Below are positions 50,955 through 62,700 of a stretch of DNA of 64,000 nucleotides, piece after piece. How positions within the stretch are numbered: the first letter of the stretch is position 1; each line of letters starts with the position of its first letter. The stretch lies in assembly GCF_016025255.1 (NCBI RefSeq), contig NZ_CP065592.1, forward strand, positions 1,841,122 to 1,905,121, read 5' to 3'. Below the pieces are notes generated by a model. That model did not search any database. It worked only from the letters and a program-made list of their open reading frames with translations, and had not been told where the DNA came from. The position numbers were made by a program, and so were the translations under genes. Origin of the DNA: Sphingosinicella flava (lineage in GTDB: Bacteria > Pseudomonadota > Alphaproteobacteria > Sphingomonadales > Sphingomonadaceae).

Positions 50955-51677
50955 GTGATAAAGAACGACCGCCTAAAAATCATTACAATCAAAAATGCTA
51001 GTGCCCAGTGGCATTGTTCCTCGGTGCGGAACATATTTCTTAAGATCGTGGATTTGAAACTTCAGGGTTATAGCAGCGAATATCCGCCCACCGCTTTAGC
51101 CGTGGACACAACTGATTTCATTGCTTCCCATGTCCTCATTGCGCAGGAAGAAGAGGATGGTGATCTCTCCCTTCTCATGGGGTATAAATGGGTCACGTCT
51201 GATCTTTGTTCACATTATAAAATAGATTTTCCGCCACTTGCCGCCGCAAAATCGGCCTGCGCGAGCCGGCATGAAAAACGGTTGCGACAGCTTCTCAGCG
51301 ATTATGAGCGGAAAGGAAAGCGTGTCGGCTATATTGGTAGCTGGACAAGCCGTCCGGACGTCCGGGCCGATCGTGACGCGGCGCGACATCTGGTCCAGAT
51401 CGCCATCGGCATGCATGCGCGTTTTGCACAGGATCATGCCTTCGACGGTTGCATTGCTTTGGGCGTGCCCCGACTGAAAACCGAGCGGATCGAGGCGTCC
51501 GCAGGATATGAGCTTCTAACAGATGAAGAAGGCCCATTGCCGCCATTCCCTCTTGGCAATCTGGCTGGAGAGCCAGTCATATTGATGCATTTGCAAGAGC
51601 ATTCGGCAACAGCCCAGTCTCTAGCCAACGAGCATGAAAGCCTTTGGCGCCAAAGGCTTTCCTTGGAACAGGAATAA
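50955..51677 (+). CDS. GNAT-like acyltransferase of unknown substrate (low-GC cassette)
   Basis: The 240-residue protein begins at GTG. Its base composition and codon use are richer in A and T than neighbours, suggesting transfer. The order of predicted strands and helices, including VGYIGSWTSRPDVRADRDAARHLVQIAIG and CIALGVPRLKTERIEASAGYELL, resembles GNAT folds as in N-acyl amino acid synthases and homoserine lactone synthases, but I cannot name the family. It is followed five bases later by a methyltransferase gene, and a 26-base perfect palindrome lies at its 3' end. Acyltransferase function is inference. Confidence 0.6.
   Translation: MIKNDRLKIITIKNASAQWHCSSVRNIFLKIVDLKLQGYSSEYPPTALAVDTTDFIASHVLIAQEEEDGDLSLLMGYKWVTSDLCSHYKIDFPPLAAAKSACASRHEKRLRQLLSDYERKGKRVGYIGSWTSRPDVRADRDAARHLVQIAIGMHARFAQDHAFDGCIALGVPRLKTERIEASAGYELLTDEEGPLPPFPLGNLAGEPVILMHLQEHSATAQSLANEHESLWRQRLSLEQE
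51636..51661. repeat. 26-base perfect palindrome at the gene junction
   Basis: GAAAGCCTTTGGC is followed at once by its reverse complement GCCAAAGGCTTTC. It lies in the last codons of the acyltransferase-like gene, about 22 bases before the methyltransferase start. As RNA it folds a strong hairpin; as DNA it could be an operator. Confidence 0.8.
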
Positions 51678-51682
51678 GTGGC

Positions 51683-52459
51683 ATGTCTTATGTACTTGAA
51701 CATCCCGACGAAGCGCGACGCCTTGAGCAGCAAGCCCTGCTTTCCGCCTATGACATGCAGGGAGAAGTGAGGGACATCAATCTTTTACCTGGCGAGGCCT
51801 TGATCGACCTTGGATGCGGAAGCGGCCTTCTTTCGAGGGAATTGCAGCGCAAGTTTCCCCATGCCACGATTGAAGGATGTGATGGTTCAGAACAGCGTCT
51901 GGCCCAGGCCAAAGCGCTCTTGCCAGCGGAAAACGCGGTGCATTTTTTCTTGTCGCCGCTCGAAAACATCGCGACGGACGCCAATCGTTATGAATGGGCT
52001 GTTGCGCGTTACGTATTCGAGCATCTGAAGAATCCAGTCGCCTGTGCGCGAGAAGTTCTGCGAGTGCTGAAGCCGGGCGGAAAATTGCTGGCGGTGGATT
52101 TTGATGGGCTCATGTTCAACCTGTTTCCGATCAGCCCGGAACTGAACCAAATGCGGCAATCCCTTCTCAAAGCCTTGCCGGTCAATCTTTATATCGGGCG
52201 TGAATTGCCGTCGATTCTACACGAGGCAGGGTTCCAAAACATCAAATGGTCCGTGGAGGCGCATTCTTTCCAAGGCGCCGATTTGGATGCGGAGAAAGCG
52301 ATTATTGAACAACGTATTCGTCTCGCTGCACCAGCTTTGGAAGAGGTGCTTGGCGTTGCCGGAGCCCAACATTTTGAAAAAGAATATTTGACGCACCTTG
52401 GTCAACCGGGCGCGACCTTATTTTACAATAAGTTCAAGGTCTTGGGCACTAAGGGGTGA
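51683..52459 (+). CDS. Class I SAM-dependent methyltransferase (low-GC cassette)
   Basis: The 258-residue protein has the Rossmann-type motif LIDLGCGSGLLSREL (motif I, about residue 46-60), CDGSEQRLAQAK, LSPLENIATDANRYEWAVARYVFEHL and LRVLKPGGKLLAVDFD, with a C-terminal substrate region. It resembles UbiE/COQ5-like small-molecule methyltransferases; the substrate is unknown. It follows the acyltransferase-like gene and shares its lower GC. There is no other gene in the cassette. Confidence 0.85.
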   Translation: MSYVLEHPDEARRLEQQALLSAYDMQGEVRDINLLPGEALIDLGCGSGLLSRELQRKFPHATIEGCDGSEQRLAQAKALLPAENAVHFFLSPLENIATDANRYEWAVARYVFEHLKNPVACAREVLRVLKPGGKLLAVDFDGLMFNLFPISPELNQMRQSLLKALPVNLYIGRELPSILHEAGFQNIKWSVEAHSFQGADLDAEKAIIEQRIRLAAPALEEVLGVAGAQHFEKEYLTHLGQPGATLFYNKFKVLGTKG

Positions 52460-52588
52460 CAGGATTGCTAGGGGCTCGCCTTAATGCGCCCAGCTTCACA
52501 GTGTTGCTTACAGTAAGGAACAAATGGAGCTGTTGAGCCCAGCGATTGCAGCGGAGGGTCAAGACCTGCTTTATTGGCGCTTAAAGAG

Positions 52589-52915
52589 CTAAGACTTGTC
52601 CTGGCCGAGCTTTTCGATCTCGCCCATGCGCTTTTCGACTACACCGGCGCATTCGGTGATGACGGCTTCCATGTCACCCGTTTCCAAGGCCTTGGCCTCG
52701 CTCTCGACCAGAGCCGCCAAATCGGCCTGGGGCGCGCGGCCGTCGACGCGGCCGATGAAATAGGTGGTGATGAGGGTGATGTTGTTCTTCATCTCGGCCT
52801 CTTCGGCAGCGGCCGCGGCGGCGCTGAGCGCGGCCATGCAACGGACATCATGCCTCAAGGCCGCATCATCCAGGGCCGGCTGCGCAGCAATGAGCGCGAG
52901 CGAAGTCAGAATCAT
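52589..52915 (-). CDS. Small exported protein, conserved hypothetical
   Basis: The 108-residue product has a short signal peptide (MILTSLALIAAQPA), an alanine-rich helix with one cysteine (VRCMAALSAAAAAAEEAE), and a helical remainder with a second cysteine (VITECAGVVEKRMGEIEKLG). The two cysteines could be paired in the periplasm. Small helical proteins of this pattern are common in sphingomonads. Function unknown. Confidence 0.7.
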   Translation of the reverse strand: MILTSLALIAAQPALDDAALRHDVRCMAALSAAAAAAEEAEMKNNITLITTYFIGRVDGRAPQADLAALVESEAKALETGDMEAVITECAGVVEKRMGEIEKLGQDKS

Positions 52916-52971
52916 GATATCCCCCTATCCCCGGAAAAGATGGGCCCGGCGCCAGGCCGGGCCCACGCTTC

Positions 52972-53733
52972 TTATTGCAGCGGCTGAAGGTTGACGGCCG
53001 CGGTCTTGCCGCGACGGTCGACCTCCAGTTCGAACTCAAGCCGGTCGCCCTCGTTCAAGGACACCATGCCCGCGCGTTCGACCGCCGAGATGTGCACGAA
53101 TGCGTCCGGCTGGCCATCGTCGCGGCTGATGAAACCGAAGCCCTTCATCGCATTGAAGAACTTGACCGTTCCGGACGCCTTTTCGCCGGTCAGCTGCCGC
53201 TGCGGACCGCCACGGTCGCCGCCGAAACCGCCGCGATCTTCGCGCGGTGCGCGTTCCGGCACCGGAAGCGGATCGCCTTCGATGCTAAGGTCGGTGGCCG
53301 ACACCTTGCCGCCACGGTCGACGAGAGTGAAGGAAAGCGGCTGACCTTCGGCAAGGCCGGTGAGGCCCGCCTGCTCGACCGCCGAAATGTGGACGAAGAC
53401 GTCTTCGCCGCCATCGTCACGGACGATGAAGCCAAAGCCCTTCTGGCCGTTAAAGAATTTTACGACGCCCTTGCCTTCGCCGACAACCTGGGGGGGCATG
53501 CCGCCGCCGCGCGGGCCGCCGAAGCCGCCACCGCCGCCGCTGCGAAAACCGCCGCCGCCACCGCCAAATCCGCCGCCACGGTCGCCATATCCGCCACCGC
53601 CGCCGAAGCCGCCACGGTCACCGCCGAAGCCGCCGCTGCCGCGATCGTTGTAGCCGCCGTAATTTTCGTCACCAAAGCTGTCACGCTTGTCTTTGCTGCC
53701 GCGTCCGCCGCGACGACCCCTGTCAAAACCCAT
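52972..53733 (-). CDS. Tandem cold-shock-domain protein with glycine/arginine-rich N-terminus
   Basis: The 253-residue protein contains two cold-shock domains, GVVKFFNGQKGFGFIVRDD (from about residue 88) and GTVKFFNAMKGFGFISRDD (about 185), each with the RNA-binding KGFGFI and VFVHIS/AFVHIS motifs. The first 80 residues are almost entirely glycine, arginine, tyrosine and aspartate (GGYGDRGGGFGG type), resembling RGG boxes. It should bind single-stranded nucleic acid and may phase separate. It is single and its start is divergent from TerC. Confidence 0.92.
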   Translation of the reverse strand: MGFDRGRRGGRGSKDKRDSFGDENYGGYNDRGSGGFGGDRGGFGGGGGYGDRGGGFGGGGGGFRSGGGGGFGGPRGGGMPPQVVGEGKGVVKFFNGQKGFGFIVRDDGGEDVFVHISAVEQAGLTGLAEGQPLSFTLVDRGGKVSATDLSIEGDPLPVPERAPREDRGGFGGDRGGPQRQLTGEKASGTVKFFNAMKGFGFISRDDGQPDAFVHISAVERAGMVSLNEGDRLEFELEVDRRGKTAAVNLQPLQ

Positions 53734-53953
53734 GCAGTCAAAACTTTCTTGCGCCCTAGATCCATTTGAAACCCTTGCGCGGGGGGCTCGTCACGCAATC
53801 GGTCCGGCGCGCTGTGAAGACGCACCCGCGACTCCCATAACCCAAATTATCCACAGCCGCGAGTCGGTTTCGCTCACGTGTGGGAATCCACTCTAGCCTC
53901 GCCGCTCATGTTCGTGCATCTGGGCGAAAATTCATTCCAGGGAGCCTCGCATC

Positions 53954-54754
53954 ATGGACTCGATCCCCGCCCTTCTCGCCGATCCGGCCGCTTGGGCCGC
54001 GCTCGCCACGTTGATCGTGATGGAAGTGGTGCTCGGCATCGACAATCTCATCTTCATCTCGATCCTGTCCAACAAGCTGCCCGAAGCGGAGCGGCAGAAG
54101 GCGCGCCGCCTCGGCATCGGCCTCGCGCTCGTCATGCGCCTCGTCCTCCTGTCCGGCATTGCCTGGCTGGTCGGCCTCACCGCCCCCGTCTTCGACCTCG
54201 GCATCACCGGTGCCCCAGGCGCGCATGGCGAGCCGACGTTCGAAACGCAATTTTCATGGCGCGATCTCATTCTGATCGCGGGCGGCCTGTTCCTGGTCTG
54301 GAAAGCGACCAAGGAAATTCATCACAATGTCGATCCCCATCCCAATGCGGACGTGTTCGACACCGCCAAGTCGACCTTGAGCTTCGGCGCGGCGATCGCC
54401 CAGATCCTGGTTCTCGATCTCGTCTTCTCGATCGATTCGATCCTGACCGCGGTCGGCATGACCGAACATCTGCCGATCATGGTCGTCGCGGTGATCACCG
54501 CGGTCGTCGTCATGCTGCTCGCCTCAAATCCGCTGGCCAACTTCATCAACAAGAATCCGACGGTAGTGATGCTGGCCCTGGGCTTCCTGTTGATGATCGG
54601 CGCGGTGCTGATCGCCGACGGTTTCGGCGTCCATGTGCCCAAGGGTTATATCTACACCGCCATGGCTTTCTCGGCTGGTGTGGAGATTCTCAACATCGTC
54701 GCCCGGCGCCGCAAGGCGCGCGGCGCGGCGGCGGAAACGCCTGCCGGTCATTGA
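53954..54754 (+). CDS. TerC family membrane protein
   Basis: The 266-residue protein has seven predicted membrane segments and the two conserved metal-binding patterns of the TerC/Alx family: [17 protein letters not shown] near residue 20 and [20 protein letters not shown] near 155. TerC proteins are linked to metal ion export (manganese) and to secreted metalloenzymes. No yybP-ykoY manganese riboswitch is visible in the 200-base leader. It is followed by RNase D. Confidence 0.92.
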   Translation: MDSIPALLADPAAWAALATLIVMEVVLGIDNLIFISILSNKLPEAERQKARRLGIGLALVMRLVLLSGIAWLVGLTAPVFDLGITGAPGAHGEPTFETQFSWRDLILIAGGLFLVWKATKEIHHNVDPHPNADVFDTAKSTLSFGAAIAQILVLDLVFSIDSILTAVGMTEHLPIMVVAVITAVVVMLLASNPLANFINKNPTVVMLALGFLLMIGAVLIADGFGVHVPKGYIYTAMAFSAGVEILNIVARRRKARGAAAETPAGH

Positions 54755-54785
54755 GGAGTCAGGCACTTGCGCCTATGCGGGGCGC

Positions 54786-55406
54786 ATGACCGTTCATTTC
54801 CATGAAGAAGATCTGCCGGCGGGCCTATTCGCCCCCGGCGCGTCCGTCGCCGTTGATACCGAGACGATGGGCCTGCAGCCCGGCCGCGACCGGCTCTGCG
54901 TCGTCCAGATTTCCGACGGCGGGGGCGACGAGCATCTCGTCCGCTTCCGCGCGGGCAGCGATTTCGCCGCGCCGAACCTGAAGGCCGTGCTGTCCGACAT
55001 GAGCCGGCTGAAGCTCTATCACTTCGCGCGCTTCGATCTCGCGTCCATCTACGCTTATCTCGGCGTCATGGCCGCGCCGGTCTATTGCACCAAGACCGCT
55101 TCGCGCCTGATCCGCACCTATACCGACCGTCACGGCCTTAAGGAGATCGTGCGCGAATTGCTCGGCGAGGAGATTTCCAAGCAGCAGCAATCCTCGGACT
55201 GGGGCGCGCCGGAACTGTCCGACGCGCAGAAAGAGTATGCCGCGTCTGACGTGCGCTATCTTCATAAGCTGAAGGAGAAGCTGGACGAACGCTTGGTCCG
55301 CGAAGGCCGCGCCGGTCTCGCCCAGGCCTGCTTCGACTTCCTGCCGCACCGGGCCTTGCTCGACCTTGCCGGGTGGCCGGAGGTGGACATCTTCGCCCAT
55401 GTCTGA
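54786..55406 (+). CDS. Ribonuclease D-like 3'-5' exonuclease
   Basis: The 206-residue protein has the DEDD exonuclease core: VAVDTETMGL (D, E), YHFARFDLASIYAYL (D) and YAASDVRYLHKL (YxxxD). The HRDC domain of full RNase D is absent, so it is a short alphaproteobacterial Rnd-like exonuclease. In Caulobacter-related genomes this gene precedes lptC, as here: the lptC ATG overlaps its stop by eight bases. It trims RNA 3' ends; target unknown. Confidence 0.92.
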   Translation: MTVHFHEEDLPAGLFAPGASVAVDTETMGLQPGRDRLCVVQISDGGGDEHLVRFRAGSDFAAPNLKAVLSDMSRLKLYHFARFDLASIYAYLGVMAAPVYCTKTASRLIRTYTDRHGLKEIVRELLGEEISKQQQSSDWGAPELSDAQKEYAASDVRYLHKLKEKLDERLVREGRAGLAQACFDFLPHRALLDLAGWPEVDIFAHV

Positions 55407-56037
55407 GGCGGCAACCCGCGAACGGACGGTGAAGCGCCACTGGGCGGTGCCCGGCAGTGCGCACGATCGTTTCGTGGGCATCTTGAAGATCGCGCTGCCG
55501 ACCCTGATCGGCATGCTCGTCGCCTATCTCGCCCTCGCGCCACTGACCCGGGGCGAGGAATTCAGCTTCCTTCTCGATAAGAATGAAGTCGCCGTCGCGG
55601 AGGAGCGGATGCGCGTCCTTTCCGCCCAATATCGCGGGCAGGACAGCAAGGGCCGTCCTTTCGTCATCGGTGCGGATTCGGCCATTCAGGCGACTTCGGC
55701 CGATCCGATCGTCGACATCAACGGCATGGCCGCGCGCATGCTTCTGGAAAACGGCCCGGCGACGCTCACCGCGTCCAAGGCCCGCTACAATCTTGAGGAG
55801 GAAACGGTCGCGGTGAACGGCCCGGTCCGCTTCGCCGCCGCGGACGGCTACCGGCTCGAAACCCGCGACGTCCAGGTCGATCTCGACACCCGCACGATGC
55901 ACGGGGACAATGGCGTGTCGGGCGAAATGCCGCTTGGATCGTTCAGCGCCGACACGATGAGCGCGGACCTCGGCAGCCGCACCGTCACCCTGGCCGGCCG
56001 CGCGCGCTTGCATATCGAACAGGGGGCCGCCAGATGA
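55399..56037 (+). CDS. lptC: LPS export protein LptC
   Basis: LptC is the inner-membrane-anchored periplasmic link of the Lpt machine that carries LPS to the outer membrane. The 212-residue protein has one N-terminal membrane segment (IALPTLIGMLVAYLALAPL) and a beta-jellyroll domain with DINGMAARMLLENGPATLTASKARYNLEEETVAVNGPVRF. It overlaps RNase D and LptA genes by eight and four bases, consistent with one transcript to rpoN. Confidence 0.92.
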   Translation: MSEAATRERTVKRHWAVPGSAHDRFVGILKIALPTLIGMLVAYLALAPLTRGEEFSFLLDKNEVAVAEERMRVLSAQYRGQDSKGRPFVIGADSAIQATSADPIVDINGMAARMLLENGPATLTASKARYNLEEETVAVNGPVRFAAADGYRLETRDVQVDLDTRTMHGDNGVSGEMPLGSFSADTMSADLGSRTVTLAGRARLHIEQGAAR

Positions 56038-56576
56038 ACGCCATGAAAAGCCTTCGGATCGCCGCCCTCCTCCCCTTCCTCGCCCTCGTCGCCGGGACCG
56101 CGCAGGGGCAGGGCGGCGCGTCCGCGCTCGGCAATCACGACACCAACGCGCCGGTCGATGTCGCCGCCGACCGGATCGAGGTGCAGGACCGCGCCGACCG
56201 CGCGATCTTTTCCGGCAACGTCCTCGTCCGCCAGGCCGATCTGACCCTTTCCGCCGCCCGCCTCACCGTCGCTTATTCGAGCGCGGGCGGCATTCAGATC
56301 GAACGGCTGGACGCGAGCGGCGGCGTTACCTTGCGCAGCCCGTCCGAAACCGCGCGTGGCCAGTTCGCCATTTACGACCTCAATGCCCGCATCATCACCC
56401 TGATCGGCAACGTCACGCTGACCCGCGGCCAATCCAACGTGAATGGCGGCCGGCTGGTCATTGATTTGAACAGCGGCCGCGCCGTGATGGACGGCAGCGC
56501 CGCCGCAAGGCCAGGCACGTCGACGCAAGGCGGACGCGTGACCGGCACTTTCACCGTGCCGCAGCGGAAAGACTGA
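56034..56576 (+). CDS. lptA: LPS transport periplasmic protein LptA
   Basis: The 180-residue protein has a signal peptide (LRIAALLPFLALVAGTAQG) and an OstA-like beta domain: PVDVAADRIEVQDRADRAIFSGNVLVRQADLTLSAARLTVAY and GNVTLTRGQSNVNGGRLVIDLNSGRAVMDG. LptA forms the periplasmic bridge between LptC and LptD. It lies between lptC and lptB in the expected order. Confidence 0.93.
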   Translation: MNAMKSLRIAALLPFLALVAGTAQGQGGASALGNHDTNAPVDVAADRIEVQDRADRAIFSGNVLVRQADLTLSAARLTVAYSSAGGIQIERLDASGGVTLRSPSETARGQFAIYDLNARIITLIGNVTLTRGQSNVNGGRLVIDLNSGRAVMDGSAAARPGTSTQGGRVTGTFTVPQRKD

Positions 56577-56683
56577 TAAGGCGTTGTGGCCGGATCGTCA
56601 CGGCCGTGGCGCGATATGCATGCAGGAATCTTGCCAGTTGAGGCGTCGCGCCCATTCTCCTAGATTCCGCTGAACGGACAAGC

Positions 56684-57466
56684 ATGATGAACGACGTCAC
56701 ACCCATCGAACGGCCTGAGCCGGAAACCGCGGTCGGCGCGCTGGAGGGTGGCCTTTCGGTTCTTTCCATCGCCAAGGCCTATGACAAGAAAGTGGTGCTG
56801 AAGGACGTGTCGCTGGGCGTGGACCGCGGCGAAGTGGTCGGCTTGCTCGGCCCCAATGGCGCGGGCAAGACGACCTGTTTCTATTCCGTCATGGGCCTGG
56901 TGAAGCCCGACAGCGGCCGCATCCTTCTCGACGGGCGCGACATTACCGGCCTCCCCATGTATCGCCGCGCGATACTCGGCCTCGGCTATCTGCCCCAGGA
57001 AACGTCGATCTTCCGGGGCATGACGGTGTCGCAGAACATCATGGCGGTGCTGGAGGTCGCGGAACCGGATAAGGTCACGCGGGCCGCGCGCCTGGAACAA
57101 TTGCTCGACGAATTCGGCTTGCAGCGCCTGCGCGATGCTTCCGCCATGGCCTTGTCGGGCGGCGAACGGCGCCGCTGCGAGATTGCCCGCGCGCTCGCGG
57201 CCGAACCCTCGATCATGCTGCTCGATGAGCCGTTCGCGGGCATCGATCCCATCTCCATCTCCGACATCCGAGACCTTGTCGGCGAACTCAAGAAACGCGA
57301 CATTGGCGTGCTCATCACCGACCATAATGTCCGAGAAACGCTCGACATCGTCGACCGCGCCTGCATCATCTATGGCGGCAAGGTGCTGTTCGCCGGCAGC
57401 CCGGACGAACTGGTTCGCAACGAAGAGGTCCGCCGCCTCTATCTGGGCGAAAGTTTCGAGCTGTAG
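56684..57466 (+). CDS. lptB: LPS export ATP-binding protein LptB
   Basis: The 260-residue ATPase powers LPS extraction with LptFG. It has Walker A LLGPNGAGKTT, Q-loop YLPQETSIF, signature LSGGERRRCEIARAL, Walker B IMLLDEPFAGIDPI and switch histidine LITDHNVRETL. The N-terminus has about 20 residues more than the E. coli protein before the first strand. It is separated from lptA by 107 bases and precedes rpoN by two bases. Confidence 0.95.
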   Translation: MMNDVTPIERPEPETAVGALEGGLSVLSIAKAYDKKVVLKDVSLGVDRGEVVGLLGPNGAGKTTCFYSVMGLVKPDSGRILLDGRDITGLPMYRRAILGLGYLPQETSIFRGMTVSQNIMAVLEVAEPDKVTRAARLEQLLDEFGLQRLRDASAMALSGGERRRCEIARALAAEPSIMLLDEPFAGIDPISISDIRDLVGELKKRDIGVLITDHNVRETLDIVDRACIIYGGKVLFAGSPDELVRNEEVRRLYLGESFEL

Positions 57467-57468
57467 CG

Positions 57469-58962
57469 ATGGCGCTCGGTCCCCGCCTGGACCTGCGTCA
57501 AAGCCAGTCGCTGGTGATGACGCCGCAGCTCCAGCAGGCGATCCGGCTGCTGGCGCTCTCCAACCTCGAGATCGAAACGTTCATCGCCGAGGAGCTGGAG
57601 CGCAATCCGCTTCTCGAATCCGGAGGACAAGAGGTCCGCGACCGCGTCGAGGCGCCGGTCCGCGACGAATATGAAGAAGTGCCGGAACCCGACAGCATCG
57701 ACCATCTCGGCGCGGGCGATGGTGCCGGCGCGCTCGACATCGACGTGTCGAACGAAAATCTCCACCAGGACAGCGCCGCCGACGCAATGGGCGGAACGGA
57801 CGGCGGCCTCGGCCTGACCGGCACCAGCCTTGGCGGCTCTGTGGACGCTCCGGATTTCGACAGTTTCGCGAGCGATGAAGCGTCACTCCACGACCATCTC
57901 CTCTCTCAAGCGGGCGCGGCTTTGTCCGGCGCCGATTTGATGATCGCAGCCGCAATCATCGAGCAGATCGACGAAACCGGCTACCTGACCGTCTCGCTTC
58001 TCGACATTGCCGACCGCCTCGGTGTGCCGAAGGCGGAGGTGGAGCGGGTGCTGGCGGCCGTGCAGACCTTCGATCCCGCCGGGGTTGCCGCGCGCAGCCT
58101 GTCGGAGTGTCTCGCGCTGCAGGCCAAGGATGCGGACCGCTACGATCCCGCCATGGCGCGGCTGATCGACAATCTCAACTATCTCGCCAAGGGCAATTTA
58201 AGCGCCCTGAAACGCATTTGCGGCGTCGACGACGAGGATCTGACCGACATGATTCGGGAATTGCGCGCCTATGATCCCAAACCGGGTTGCCGGTTCGAGG
58301 GCGGCAGCCGCGTCGAGGCGGTCGTGCCGGACGTCCTCGTTTCGCGCAGGGGCGCGGGTTGGTCGGTCGAGCTCAACGGCGCCACCCTGCCCCGCCTCCT
58401 CGTCAATCGCACTTATTATGCCGAACTCTCCGGCGGCGCGCAGGACAAGAAGTCGAAGGCATGGCTGTCGGAATGCCTGGCGAGCGCCAACTGGCTGATG
58501 AAGGCGCTCGACCAGCGCGCCCGCACCATCACGCGCGTCGCGACGGAGATCGTGAAGCAGCAGGAAAATTTCTTCCTTCGCGGCGTCGCCCATCTCCGTC
58601 CGCTCACCCTGCGCACCATCGCCGAAGCGGTCGGCATGCACGAATCGACGATCAGCCGGGTCACGTCGAACAAATATCTGTCCTGCGAGCGCGGATTGTT
58701 CGAACTCAAATATTTCTTCACCAGCGGCATCCAGAGCGCCGACGGCGGCGACGCCGTTTCGGCCGAGGCGGTGAAAAGCCATATCAAGACCCTGATCGCG
58801 GGCGAAGGCGGCAAAATCCTGTCCGACGACCAGCTTGTCGACCTCCTCAAGGCGAGAGGCTTTGATATTGCGCGCCGTACCGTCGCCAAATATCGCGAAG
58901 CGCTCGGCATCGGTTCGTCGGTGCAGCGGCGGCGCCAACGCGCTCTTGAGGGCGAGAGATAA
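57469..58962 (+). CDS. rpoN: RNA polymerase sigma-54 factor
   Basis: The 497-residue protein is sigma-54. Region I (PRLDLRQSQSLVMTPQLQQAIRLLALSNLEIETFIAEELERNPLLE) binds activators; an acidic region II follows; the core-binding domain and the helix-turn-helix (TLRTIAEAVGMHESTISRVTSNKYL) come next; the RpoN box ARRTVAKYRE is at the C-terminus. It follows lptB by two bases, the usual alphaproteobacterial order. No activator (enhancer-binding protein) gene is in the window. Confidence 0.96.
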   Translation: MALGPRLDLRQSQSLVMTPQLQQAIRLLALSNLEIETFIAEELERNPLLESGGQEVRDRVEAPVRDEYEEVPEPDSIDHLGAGDGAGALDIDVSNENLHQDSAADAMGGTDGGLGLTGTSLGGSVDAPDFDSFASDEASLHDHLLSQAGAALSGADLMIAAAIIEQIDETGYLTVSLLDIADRLGVPKAEVERVLAAVQTFDPAGVAARSLSECLALQAKDADRYDPAMARLIDNLNYLAKGNLSALKRICGVDDEDLTDMIRELRAYDPKPGCRFEGGSRVEAVVPDVLVSRRGAGWSVELNGATLPRLLVNRTYYAELSGGAQDKKSKAWLSECLASANWLMKALDQRARTITRVATEIVKQQENFFLRGVAHLRPLTLRTIAEAVGMHESTISRVTSNKYLSCERGLFELKYFFTSGIQSADGGDAVSAEAVKSHIKTLIAGEGGKILSDDQLVDLLKARGFDIARRTVAKYREALGIGSSVQRRRQRALEGER

Positions 58963-58997
58963 GTGGAGTCTAAGCGCTACGCGCAAGGGAGGGGAAG

Positions 58998-59822
58998 ATG
59001 ATGTTGTCCATGTTGGCCGCGTTGATGGGCGCGGGTATTCCGGCGGGCCTGCCGCCAAGCTGCGGCGCCTTGCCGGGGATCGAGCAGCTGCTCGACCGGC
59101 CTGATTTCAACTATCTGCTGATCGGCGAATATCATGGCACGGCCGAGATGCCGGCGGTGGCGGCCGATGCCCTGTGCGCGGGCGCGAAGGCCGGGCGTCC
59201 GCTCATCCTGGGGCTCGAATTCCCGCCCGCCAACCAACCCTATCTGGACGCCTATCTGTCTTCCGACGGCGGGGAGGCCGCGCGCACCGCCCTTCTTGTC
59301 GCTCCCGCCTGGCATGCGGCGGAGGATGCGCGCGTAACTCATGCCGTGCTGGCGCTCATCGACAGGGCGCGCCTCCTGGCGAGCCGCGGATATAAAGTGT
59401 CGGCGGTGGCCTTCGACAAGATCCCCCAGCCGCTCATTTCCAAGGAGAGGGAGGCTGGCATGGCGGAGCTTCTCACCGCCGCGCAAAGGAAGGTTCCGGG
59501 AAGCCTGGTCGTGGCCCTGACCGGCACGGGCCATGCCGATAAGGAGGGATGGACCTCCCAAAATCCGCCTTTCCTCGCGGCGGGCGGCATACTTCCGCCG
59601 CGTGAAACCGTCTCCCTCGCTTTTGCCCGTCCCGGCGGTCAATATTGGGGATGCCAGTCGCCGGGCGGCGAGGCCAATGGCTGCAAGGCTTATGATATGG
59701 CGGTGCGCGAAGCCGTGCGTCCACGCGGGATCGTGCTCGATCCGGCGTTGCGCGGCGGATTTGACGGCCTGTATTCGACCGGCGGGCAATATACCGCCTC
59801 CTTGCCCGCATTGAGCAAGTGA
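58998..59822 (+). CDS. ChaN-like/heme-binding-uptake-type exported protein
   Basis: The 274-residue protein begins with a signal-like stretch (MLSMLAALMGAGIPAGL). The central pattern NYLLIGEYHGTAEMPAVAADAL followed by LILGLEFPP matches the ChaN/EreA-like fold with a conserved E-x-H and E residues. ChaN is a lipoprotein with heme binding in some species; EreA-type relatives are esterases. The Shine-Dalgarno is GGGAGGGG. It follows rpoN by 35 bases where many proteobacteria encode a ribosome-hibernation factor. Function cannot be settled. Confidence 0.75.
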   Translation: MMLSMLAALMGAGIPAGLPPSCGALPGIEQLLDRPDFNYLLIGEYHGTAEMPAVAADALCAGAKAGRPLILGLEFPPANQPYLDAYLSSDGGEAARTALLVAPAWHAAEDARVTHAVLALIDRARLLASRGYKVSAVAFDKIPQPLISKEREAGMAELLTAAQRKVPGSLVVALTGTGHADKEGWTSQNPPFLAAGGILPPRETVSLAFARPGGQYWGCQSPGGEANGCKAYDMAVREAVRPRGIVLDPALRGGFDGLYSTGGQYTASLPALSK

Positions 59823-59855
59823 GGCGGCTGAGGAGCTCAGGGCCGATCCGCTTTC

Positions 59856-62700
<2,845 letters not shown>

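Noticed and set aside
53760-53953. Manganese (yybP-ykoY) riboswitch before TerC
   Set aside because: The conserved internal-loop sequences could not be found in the leader.
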